A stretch of 34,656 bases of DNA from an uncultured Nitrosomonas sp. (GTDB taxonomy: Bacteria > Pseudomonadota > Gammaproteobacteria > Burkholderiales > Nitrosomonadaceae), in the NCBI GenBank assembly GCA_902826115.1, contig CADEDO010000005.1, forward strand, positions 1 through 34,656, given 5' to 3'. This document shows positions 18,483-26,098 of the stretch, in pieces. The position numbers and the translations under genes were made by a program. Position 1 is the first letter of the stretch, and every line of letters begins with the position of its first letter. The notes beneath the pieces were generated by a model. It saw only the letters and a list, made by a program, of their open reading frames with translations. It ran no database searches and had not been told where the DNA came from.

Positions 18483-20747
18483 ATGATTTATCAGTCTAAT
18501 TTCAATCCTGCGGCCTTCGATTCGATGGAATCTTATCAAGCGCGATTTCGCTTTCTGAGTAAAACTGCAGAAATTGGCGATTGGTATTACACCATTAAAA
18601 CGAATATGACGATCTGGTCAGATTATCTATTTGATTTCTATGAATTAGACAAAAATTTTGATTGCTCATCTTTATTGGGTAGCACTCATTTTTACCGGGG
18701 ATTGCAAAAGGAAAAGATGTTGGCATTCGTTCAGCATGCCATATCCGTAGGCACTGAGTGTACTGAAGAATTTATGATTGTGATGGATGATGGGCGGCTC
18801 AAATGGCACGCCACAACTATTTATCCGATGCATGATGAACATGGTCACGTGATTGGTTTGTATGGTGTTCTGCAAAATATCACGCAAAAAAAACTAGCGG
18901 AAGAAAATAAAAAGAAAGAATACCTGCTTTATAACTACATCTTGGATCGATTGCCTACCGAGCTTGTGGTGCTGAATAAGGAAGGTCGCTATATTTATGC
19001 GAATCATGCAGCCATCAAAAGCAAAGAATGGCGTGGGGTTGTCATGGGAGCGAGCCATGGTGAATATAGTGACCTCGGCAACTGGATTCCTGCTGCCGGC
19101 TCTCGGCGAAATGAAGTAATGAACGAGTGTATGATTCAGAAGAAATCAGTCTCCTTTGAGGAGAGATTCACAAGTTCTGATGGAATAGAGCGAACCTACA
19201 TTCGCAATGTATATCCGCTATTAGATGAGAATGGTGATGTCGAGTTTTTAGTCGGATATGGCATGGACATCACTGAACTCAAGAAGGCTAAGGAAATTGG
19301 TTTCAAGCATCAGCAAGCCATTGAAGTTGCAATGGATGGAGTTGCTTTGTTGGATGAGACAGGGCGCTACTATTACATGAATGCTTCCCATGCCATTATT
19401 TTTGGCTATGAAAAACCACAGGATTTGATCGGAAAAACCTGGCATGTCACTTATCCAGAGCATGAGATCGACAGAATTAACGATCAGATTTTGCCAGTGT
19501 TAATACAACAAGGCTCTTGGAGTGGCGAAACGCTTGGAAAGAAAAAGGATGGTGCCCCAGTTTTTCAGGAGATTACATTAACTCGTTTGAATGATGGAGG
19601 AATTATCAGTATTTGCAGGGATATCACTGCGAGAAAGAAAAATGAACTGGAATTGCGGCGCATGGCTGTTGTTGCTGAAAAAACCAATGGCATCGTCATG
19701 ATTACCGATCACGAAAAGAAAATCATATGGGTGAATGATAGTTTTGAAAGGATTCTGGGATACAAATCGGAAGAAGTGATTGGTTTTGATCCGGCAACCT
19801 TTCTCCAAGGATCAGAAACATCTGCCGAGACTGTTGAAGAAATTGCTTGTGCATTACAAAGTACTGGTTTTTTTTCAGGTGAAATTCTGAACTATACAAA
19901 AAGTGGGACCAAAATCTGGCTGTATCTGAATATTGCTCCGGTATATGACGACAGCGGTGTACTGATTAATTTTGTAGCTGTAGAAAACGATATCACGTTG
20001 ATAAAAATGGCGGAACAACGATTACAAAAGGCCATGGAAAAAGAACGCGAACTCAATCGTTTTAAAACCCAATTTGTTAATCTGGCTTCACACCAATTTC
20101 GCACCCCGTTGGCCACCATTCGTTCCAGTATCGACTTGTTGGATTTGAAAATGGAATCGACTGATTTCAGCTCGTTCATTACCCTTTTCCAACGGCATAA
20201 AGCCATCATGGCCGAGGAAACAACCCGCATGACGGAATTGATGGAAAATATACTGGATATTGGACGAATTGATGAAGGGAAAATTGAATTATTTAAGAAA
20301 CAACTTTCGTTCAGAAAATTTATGGATGAATTTGTTAAATCAAATGCTGAGCCAAATGGTCAACAGAGAATATTGAGCTATCATTTCGGTGCTCCCGATC
20401 GGATGATCGGTATCGATGAAATTCTACTGCGGAATGTGTTGCGCAATGTTGTGTCAAATGCTTTCAAATATTCCGAGGGTAGACAGGCACCGGAACTTAC
20501 AGTTACTTATCTCGATGATACTTATTTAATAACAGTAAAAGATTATGGAATAGGTATCCCGGAAAAAGATCGAGCATTCCTTTTTCAGTCATTTTTCAGA
20601 GCCTCAAACGCCAGGATTTTTCCCGGAAGTGGACTTGGGTTAATGATTGCCAGAAAATTGATTATGATACATGGTGGGGACATTGAGCTGGAAAGCAAAG
20701 TGGACGAAGGGTGTAAAATAACGATTCGTTTGCCTACTATTGAGTAG
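18483..20747 (+). CDS. Soluble multi-PAS sensor histidine kinase
   Basis: A 754-aa cytoplasmic kinase with no membrane segment. Four PAS domains occupy roughly residues 20-140, 145-265, 275-395 and 400-520. A HisKA domain follows with S-H-Q-F-R-T-P-L, phospho-acceptor His537. An HATPase_c domain then has the N box (N-V-V-S-N-A-F-K-Y-S), G1 (D-Y-G-I-G-I-P) and G2 (G-S-G-L-G-L). The fourth PAS is LOV-like (D-P-A-T-F-L-Q-G, 436-443) but lacks the photoactive Cys and replaces the second flavin Asn and the Gln by Leu and Glu, so it is probably not photochemically active. The ATG has no strong ribosome-binding site; an ATG 14 codons on is an alternative. Five bp separate it from the response regulator, so the two are cotranscribed. 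Confidence 0.92.
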   Translation: MIYQSNFNPAAFDSMESYQARFRFLSKTAEIGDWYYTIKTNMTIWSDYLFDFYELDKNFDCSSLLGSTHFYRGLQKEKMLAFVQHAISVGTECTEEFMIVMDDGRLKWHATTIYPMHDEHGHVIGLYGVLQNITQKKLAEENKKKEYLLYNYILDRLPTELVVLNKEGRYIYANHAAIKSKEWRGVVMGASHGEYSDLGNWIPAAGSRRNEVMNECMIQKKSVSFEERFTSSDGIERTYIRNVYPLLDENGDVEFLVGYGMDITELKKAKEIGFKHQQAIEVAMDGVALLDETGRYYYMNASHAIIFGYEKPQDLIGKTWHVTYPEHEIDRINDQILPVLIQQGSWSGETLGKKKDGAPVFQEITLTRLNDGGIISICRDITARKKNELELRRMAVVAEKTNGIVMITDHEKKIIWVNDSFERILGYKSEEVIGFDPATFLQGSETSAETVEEIACALQSTGFFSGEILNYTKSGTKIWLYLNIAPVYDDSGVLINFVAVENDITLIKMAEQRLQKAMEKERELNRFKTQFVNLASHQFRTPLATIRSSIDLLDLKMESTDFSSFITLFQRHKAIMAEETTRMTELMENILDIGRIDEGKIELFKKQLSFRKFMDEFVKSNAEPNGQQRILSYHFGAPDRMIGIDEILLRNVLRNVVSNAFKYSEGRQAPELTVTYLDDTYLITVKDYGIGIPEKDRAFLFQSFFRASNARIFPGSGLGLMIARKLIMIHGGDIELESKVDEGCKITIRLPTIE

Positions 20748-20752
20748 AAGAG

Positions 20753-21421
20753 ATGGATGGCGCGCTCATTCTAGTCATAGAAGATGAAACCTTGCTGCGA
20801 GAAAACATCGCTGAGATTATTGGCCATTTCGGTTTTCGCGTAATCAGTGTTCCCACCGGTGAGGAAGCCATAAAAGTCATGAAGGAGTGCACACCAGACA
20901 TCATCATTTGTGACATTATGTTGCCTGAAATAGATGGTTATGAGGTATTCGCCAGAGTTAAGCAAATGCCGAAACTGACCCATACAGCATTTATCTTCCT
21001 GACTGTAAAATCGACCCGATCTGATACTCGTGCCGGTATGAACATGGGAGCTGATGACTACCTTACCAAGCCGTTTACCAAGGAAGAATTAATCAATAGC
21101 GTCAGAGCGCGTCTAGAGAAATTATCAATAATGCGGCAGGGATCATTGGAAAAGGATATGTTTGTCGATGAAGCTGCTTATGAAAAAATTATTAATCTGA
21201 CCAAAAGAGAACGCAAAGTGCTGGATGAGATAGCCGAGGGATATACTACTCCGCAAATTGCTAAGAAACTGTTTGTAAGTAAAAAAACCATTGAGAATCA
21301 TAGAGTCAATATCTCAAGAAAACTCAACCTGACCGGACCCAATAGTCTGATTAGTTTTGCGTTACGACTGAAAGTGCAAAATCCAAGTCACCATCTTCCA
21401 GAAAAACAAGTCTCTAACTGA
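20753..21421 (+). CDS. Response regulator, receiver plus LuxR-type HTH (NarL-like output)
   Basis: A 222-aa DNA-binding partner of the preceding kinase. The receiver domain (residues 1-120) has acidic pocket Glu10/Asp11, phospho-acceptor Asp54, Thr84 and Lys106. The GerE/LuxR helix-turn-helix covers about residues 147-210 (L-T-K-R-E-R-K-V-L-D-E-I-A-E-G, then K-K-T-I-E-N-H-R). The ATG lies 5 bp after the kinase stop with GAAGAG in between. The closest downstream target is amoC, whose 5' region contains a perfect palindrome that suits a dimeric LuxR-type regulator. The regulon is not known. Confidence 0.93.
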   Translation: MDGALILVIEDETLLRENIAEIIGHFGFRVISVPTGEEAIKVMKECTPDIIICDIMLPEIDGYEVFARVKQMPKLTHTAFIFLTVKSTRSDTRAGMNMGADDYLTKPFTKEELINSVRARLEKLSIMRQGSLEKDMFVDEAAYEKIINLTKRERKVLDEIAEGYTTPQIAKKLFVSKKTIENHRVNISRKLNLTGPNSLISFALRLKVQNPSHHLPEKQVSN

Positions 21422-21441
21422 TTAAATTCCTCCATGCCGAT

Positions 21442-21460
21442 AAGCGGCGCTTGTCCGCTT
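21442..21460 (+). terminator. Weak terminator-like hairpin after the response regulator
   Basis: AAGCGG pairs with CCGCTT (6 bp, 7-nt loop), followed by CCTTTATT. It lies 20 bp after the stop. The short stem makes it a weak or leaky terminator, so some readthrough into amoC is possible. Confidence 0.45.
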
Positions 21461-21551
21461 CCTTTATTAAAGCACTCAATCATTTTATTTGACTGAAATT
21501 TTGATTTCTAACCAAAAATGAATAAATTCGTCACTGAATAACCATGATGAA

Positions 21552-21571
21552 AATGAGTGGATCCACTCATT
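21552..21571. promoter_or_regulatory. Perfect 20-bp palindrome upstream of amoC (candidate operator)
   Basis: AATGAGTGGATCCACTCATT is identical on both strands. A further half-site, AATGAGT, recurs 13 bp further on at 21585-21591. The palindrome ends 125 bp before the amoC ATG and about 75 bp before the TTGACA element. It lies between a LuxR-type response regulator gene and amoC, so it is a natural candidate binding site for that regulator. There is no T-run, so a terminator is less likely. Confidence 0.55.
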
Positions 21572-21646
21572 GTAAAAGAATGGAAATGAGTTATTCTTAA
21601 GCACGTAGAAAAGGGTTTGTCAAGCAATTTTCAAGAAGTTGATTCC

Positions 21647-21675
21647 TTGACATTGCCTCATACTGCGTTACTTAA
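21647..21675 (+). promoter_or_regulatory. Possible sigma-70 promoter of amoC
   Basis: A perfect TTGACA at 21647-21652 is followed after 16 bp by TACTTA (21669-21674), a poor -10 match. The TTGACA overlaps a TCAAG...CTTGA dyad (21631-21650). The only other promoter-like elements seen are weaker. No convincing sigma-E type element was found. Confidence 0.4.
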
Positions 21676-22506
<831 letters not shown>

Positions 22507-22535
22507 TCCAATTGTAGTTTAAAGGTAGTGTTCTG

Positions 22536-22566
22536 CCCGCAGCTTGCGGTTTATATGAGCTGCGGG
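22536..22566 (+). promoter_or_regulatory. Stem-loop between amoC and amoD
   Basis: CCCGCAGCT and AGCTGCGGG form a perfect 9-bp G+C-rich stem with a 13-nt loop, starting 30 bp after the amoC stop. No T-run follows. It could be an mRNA processing or stabilising element that lets amoC be expressed more than amoD, or a partial terminator. Confidence 0.6.
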
Positions 22567-22623
22567 ATTCAAAGGGGAGAGAGTAGTACCCACAGGCTAT
22601 TTATAAAAGTTTGGGAGATTGGT

Positions 22624-23181
22624 ATGACTAAGCGAATGATGCGAATATGGACTTTGGTGGTTACACTTTCTATAGTATTTTATACCGGCATGGTCTCTGC
22701 GCATGGTAAAGTATCATTAGAATCAGATGTTTGTGTGCGTAATATGGCTGGGAGTATGGTGCATTTGAGTACCTATCAACCACAACATGATCCAGAAGCA
22801 GAATACTGCACAGAAATTCCCCAGGTGGGTGAAACCTTCTGGGTAGTTGATCTGGTGGATGAAGCACTACGCAATATGCCAATTGTTGTGCAGATTGTAA
22901 GAGGTAGTGGAGAAAATATCAGTGAGACAGTGACTTCATTGTACTCAACCAATCACTCGGATGGCGTCATCAAAGGCGAGTTTAATCTAGATGAGGGCGA
23001 TTATACGATGCTTATAACAGGAGAAGGGGTGCCGCCTTTGCGCTATGAGTATCCATTAAGAATACAGATGGTGAATTATGCAGACGTAATGCGTACTGCG
23101 GTACCTTATATGATCGTAATTTTATTATTGGCGCTATTTACCAATCAATTTATGAAATGGAGACGAGCACAGCAATCATAA
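22624..23181 (+). CDS. amoD: AmoD (Orf5)-type membrane-anchored periplasmic protein
   Basis: The 185-aa precursor has a signal peptide with likely cleavage at V-S-A/H-G-K and a C-terminal membrane helix (about residues 156-177) ending in a basic tail. The periplasmic part carries D-V-C-V-R-N-M, E-Y-C-T-E-I-P-Q-V-G and D-G-V-I-K-G-E-F, typical of AmoD/PmoD. These are accessory proteins of copper monooxygenases; a methanotroph PmoD was reported to form a CuA-like copper site using cysteines. If cleaved as predicted, the mature protein would begin with His. The ATG is preceded by GGGAG; a 32-codon upstream extension is rejected. It lies 117 bp after amoC and is followed by a strong terminator, so amoC-amoD form one unit. 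Confidence 0.85.
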   Translation: MTKRMMRIWTLVVTLSIVFYTGMVSAHGKVSLESDVCVRNMAGSMVHLSTYQPQHDPEAEYCTEIPQVGETFWVVDLVDEALRNMPIVVQIVRGSGENISETVTSLYSTNHSDGVIKGEFNLDEGDYTMLITGEGVPPLRYEYPLRIQMVNYADVMRTAVPYMIVILLLALFTNQFMKWRRAQQS

Positions 23182-23229
23182 GTTTTTGAGTATTGTTTCA
23201 GTTCTTCTAATTCGTTATAACTATTTGAT

Positions 23230-23274
23230 AGCAAGGAATCTCTCAGAAAAATCTGTGGGGATCCTTGCTTTTTT
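23230..23274 (+). terminator. Rho-independent terminator of amoC-amoD
   Basis: AGCAAGGA pairs with TCCTTGCT, with some further inner pairing, and is followed by a run of six T. It begins 48 bp after the amoD stop. Confidence 0.85.
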
Positions 23275-23649
23275 GCTGCTTCGATAGTTGTTGAATGAAA
23301 TATTTTTATTCTCGATGCGAAATAGACTTTGGAAAGATCAGAAATTCTATTGTTAATTGGACTATATTAAATCTTTCTCAATGTTCACTGCTTGATATTC
23401 ATTCGTTGTAATGCGTTAAATCTTCTTGATTTCCTTTTGTTATTGACAGTGATAAGAACTAACTGTGAATAGCAGTTCATGAATTGTGTTTCCAGTTCGT
23501 ATTTTGATACAGGTATTAATGCTTTTTGTATAGATTGCTGATAGTAGTTGCTGCTTTCTGAATCAAAATATAAGTGGGCACGTTTGCAACTCAATACGCG
23601 CAATGGAAAGCAATGCCGTTCTTTTATTCTGAGTGGATGAATTCTGTTG
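23275..23649. other. Intergenic stretch without a recognisable gene
   Basis: A+T-rich spacer between the amoD terminator and the 3' end of the opposite-strand amoD/amoE-like gene. A 72-codon minus-strand frame (23385-23603) has no ribosome-binding site and no recognisable protein character. Nothing else is seen. Confidence 0.6.
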
Positions 23650-23678
23650 TCGGGAAGCAGTATGACGCTGCCTCCCGA
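23650..23678 (-). terminator. Hairpin after the amoD/amoE-like gene
   Basis: An 11-bp stem formed by TCGGGAAGCAG and CTGCCTCCCGA (one mismatch on this strand, a G-U pair in the minus-strand transcript), with a 7-nt loop, 14 bp beyond the stop. No T-run follows on the minus strand, so termination efficiency is uncertain. Confidence 0.55.
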
Positions 23679-23692
23679 TTATTGATGGATGA

Positions 23693-24286
23693 TTAATCCT
23701 TGCGCATGAAGGTTGAGAATAATACCTTCAAGTTGTCTTTCCAATCTGCACCTACTTTAATTGGAACATGCACCAAAATATCAGCATTTTCTGCATTCTT
23801 TCCATTCAAATATAGGATGTATTGCCCGAGTTCGTTCATTTTGAATTCATGAGTGATTACACCTGATTGGTGTGGTTGTGCGGGTATTGATAGTATTTCC
23901 TGCTCGGTTGCATCGGTTTGCACCTTAACCAAACGCAATCCTAGCGGAATGCCGCGAATCGATTCCGGATATAACAAATCAATAGTGATATTGAGAATGC
24001 CAGGTTGGGGTATCTTGCCACATTGGATAGGTAAATGTGGCGTTCTCATTTCATCCTCAGGTTTAACGTAGTCATTTGAGATGTAATAACCTGAGTAACC
24101 AATGGTCAATGTTTCAGTTTCTATGGTGCAAGCACCACCTCGAAATCCCTTTGGGTAGGTATCCGATGAATCACCTTGCGTGCTAACCTGCAAAAATGAT
24201 GCTCCAAATACAAAAGAAGCGATGAGTGCTCCCCCCCATAGTGCAAATTGCAGTAAGCGCGATGGTGATCTTGATCTGATTAGCAT
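23693..24286 (-). CDS. AmoD/AmoE-like exported protein
   Basis: A 197-aa protein with one N-terminal hydrophobic segment (about residues 13-35), either a signal peptide or a membrane anchor. The body aligns by eye with AmoD: a first Cys (G-G-A-C-T-I-E-T-E), a second Cys in Q-C-G-K-I-P-Q-P-G, a strand I-D-L-L-Y-P, then S-G-V-I-T-H-E-F and G-Q-Y-I-L-Y-L. It has no C-terminal membrane helix, unlike its neighbour amoD, and it has diverged strongly. Orf4 (AmoE) of amo operons is a paralogue of Orf5 (AmoD), so this may be the Orf4-type partner inverted relative to amoD. AAAGGA supports this ATG over an upstream TTG. Role unknown, probably copper delivery to or maintenance of ammonia monooxygenase. 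Confidence 0.65.
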   Translation of the reverse strand: MLIRSRSPSRLLQFALWGGALIASFVFGASFLQVSTQGDSSDTYPKGFRGGACTIETETLTIGYSGYYISNDYVKPEDEMRTPHLPIQCGKIPQPGILNITIDLLYPESIRGIPLGLRLVKVQTDATEQEILSIPAQPHQSGVITHEFKMNELGQYILYLNGKNAENADILVHVPIKVGADWKDNLKVLFSTFMRKD

Positions 24287-24412
24287 ACACAATCCTTTAT
24301 CAATAAAATACAACAGTAAGTAGAAAACTCCGTGGACTAAATTAAGGCTGGAGCGATTAAAATTGAGTTAGTCGAGGGAGTCAAATTTGTTGAGTAATGT
24401 TTCTGGCCCGTT

Positions 24413-25009
24413 TTATTTGCTACTTATCAATGCTTGTTCAATGGCCTTAACCAATGAACCATCTTCTGGTTTGGTATGACTTGAGAAGCTCGATATCAAA
24501 TGACCATTGCGATCAATGAGGTATTTAAAAAAATTCCAGCTGGGGGCAACACCACTGGTTTTAATAAGCAATTCATACATTGGATTTACCTCATTGCCTT
24601 TAACCGATGATTTGGCAAACATTGGAAATTTCACACCGTACGTGTTGTAGCAAAAATCAGCAATTTCGGTATTCTTACCGGGTTCTTGGTTAAAGTCGTT
24701 GGAAGGAAAACCCATGATCACTAAACCTTTGTCTTTATATTTCGCATATAACTTTTCCAATCCATCATATTGGCCCGTGTAGCCACAATAACTGGCGGTA
24801 TTTACCACTAATACGACTTTGCCAGAGTATTGACAAAGATTTTGTGGGACATCATCCTGCAAGCGTTTGAAATTAAAGTTTAATAATTCCGGGCAAGACT
24901 GAACCGTAGTGTCTGCAGCTGTAGTTTTGATTGGCAAAAGAAACAGCAAGATACATAAACTTACTAAAGGAGATAATATAAAAAATGATCGGGCAGTAAA
25001 TTTTTTCAT
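24413..25009 (-). CDS. Exported glutathione peroxidase-family protein
   Basis: A thiol peroxidase of 198 aa with an N-terminal signal peptide (hydrophobic residues 8-27, cleavage near T-T-A-A/D), so it acts outside the cytoplasm. Peroxidatic Cys75 is in N-T-A-S-Y-C-G-Y-T. The second motif G-F-P-S-N-D-F-N-Q-E-P-G has Asp where the classic tetrad has Gln and is one residue shorter than usual. W-N-F-F-K-Y-L supplies the Trp and Asn. Cys in D-F-C-Y-N-T-Y-G-V-K-F-P is the likely resolving cysteine, which in many homologues makes the enzyme thioredoxin- rather than glutathione-dependent. It lies 126 bp upstream of the amoD/amoE-like gene on the same strand. Confidence 0.9.
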   Translation of the reverse strand: MKKFTARSFFILSPLVSLCILLFLLPIKTTAADTTVQSCPELLNFNFKRLQDDVPQNLCQYSGKVVLVVNTASYCGYTGQYDGLEKLYAKYKDKGLVIMGFPSNDFNQEPGKNTEIADFCYNTYGVKFPMFAKSSVKGNEVNPMYELLIKTSGVAPSWNFFKYLIDRNGHLISSFSSHTKPEDGSLVKAIEQALISSK

Positions 25010-25235
25010 GGTGCCAAATAGAGTAAATTGAATAGAGTCGTAAAGTGACTGTTAATGGCTTGATTGATAAGCCACCTTACCAAAGAATATTATTATCTGC
25101 AAGCCGTAAAGATAGCGGTTTATGGGAAAACTATTCAGACTGGCTCAATGATCGTTTATCATCAAAATATGTAAAAACTGCTGAGAACAAACCTTGCTTG
25201 CAACAAACTATTTAAACAATTAACCAGGAAATGAA

Positions 25236-25925
25236 ATGAGTCACCATGAGGTACATAAATTACATCGTATCGGATGGTTACGAGCCGCTGTTCTCGGTGC
25301 AAACGATGGGATTGTTTCAACAGCCAGTCTGATCATCGGTGTGGCTTCAGCACATGCGGCACAAGCAGATATTCTATTAGCCGGAGTTGCTGGCTTGGTT
25401 GCCGGTGCAATGTCGATGGCTGCTGGTGAATATGTTTCGGTAAGTTCACAATCCGATACAGAAAAAGCGGATCTTGAACTTGAAAAACAATCGTTAAATG
25501 ATGATTTTGAATATGAACTGGAAGAGCTTGCCAATATTTATGCGGAAAGAGGGTTGGATGCGAATTTAGCCCGGCAAGTGGCAGAACAACTGATGGCACA
25601 CGATGCATTGGCGGCACATGCTAGAGATGAACTGGGCTTGGTTGAGAGTGTTAGAGCTCGTCCCATTCAAGCTGCTTTTTTTTCTGCAGGCACATTTACT
25701 CTTGGTGCCGCATTACCATTACTGGTTGCTTGGAAAGTGCCAGGCAACTCATTAATAATTGCGGTTGCGTTATCTTCACTGATATTTCTGGCAACTTTGG
25801 GGGGACTTGCTGCTCATGCAGGTGGGGCAGCAATATCGGTTGGAGCCATCAGAGTGACATTCTGGGGAGTGCTCGCCATGAGTTTAACCGCAGTTGTTGG
25901 AAAATTATTTGGTGTCGCTGTGTAA
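25236..25925 (+). CDS. VIT1/CCC1-family Fe2+/Mn2+ transporter
   Basis: A 229-aa inner-membrane protein with five predicted helices: two near the N-terminus after the family signature L-R-A-A-V-L-G-A-N-D-G-I-V-S-T, a charged cytoplasmic segment (about residues 70-130, with many Glu, a likely metal-binding region), and three at the C-terminus. The second signature M-S-M-A-A-G-E-Y-V-S-V-S-S-Q is present. Relatives move iron or manganese out of the cytosol. AGGAA precedes the ATG. The 226-bp divergent gap to the peroxidase gene has a TGGCTT/AAGCCA hairpin (6 bp, 7-nt loop) but no clear Fur box. Confidence 0.92.
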   Translation: MSHHEVHKLHRIGWLRAAVLGANDGIVSTASLIIGVASAHAAQADILLAGVAGLVAGAMSMAAGEYVSVSSQSDTEKADLELEKQSLNDDFEYELEELANIYAERGLDANLARQVAEQLMAHDALAAHARDELGLVESVRARPIQAAFFSAGTFTLGAALPLLVAWKVPGNSLIIAVALSSLIFLATLGGLAAHAGGAAISVGAIRVTFWGVLAMSLTAVVGKLFGVAV

Positions 25926-26098
25926 CTTACAAAAGTAGTTTCTATTTTCCAACTGTTATTGGTCTTACCTTTTCTTCACATACTCAAAATCAATCAATCT
26001 CTCCTCGTTGTGCAGTGCGAATGCTGGCAATTTCTTTACCCTGATTAAAGATTTATGTCAATATAAGACAGAAATCTATATGTCAAAGGGGTTAATCT

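Noticed and set aside
22528..22623. Upstream in-frame extension of amoD by 32 codons.
   Set aside because: It overlaps the amoC-amoD stem-loop, and the later ATG has both a ribosome-binding site and a signal peptide directly after it.
23385..23603. A 72-codon minus-strand frame in the spacer after amoD.
   Set aside because: No ribosome-binding site, no family resemblance and a composition like non-coding A+T-rich DNA.
25010..25235. Metal riboswitch or Fur box before the VIT-family transporter.
   Set aside because: Only a 6-bp hairpin is present; neither a yybP-ykoY-like structure nor a Fur-like 19-bp palindrome could be recognised.
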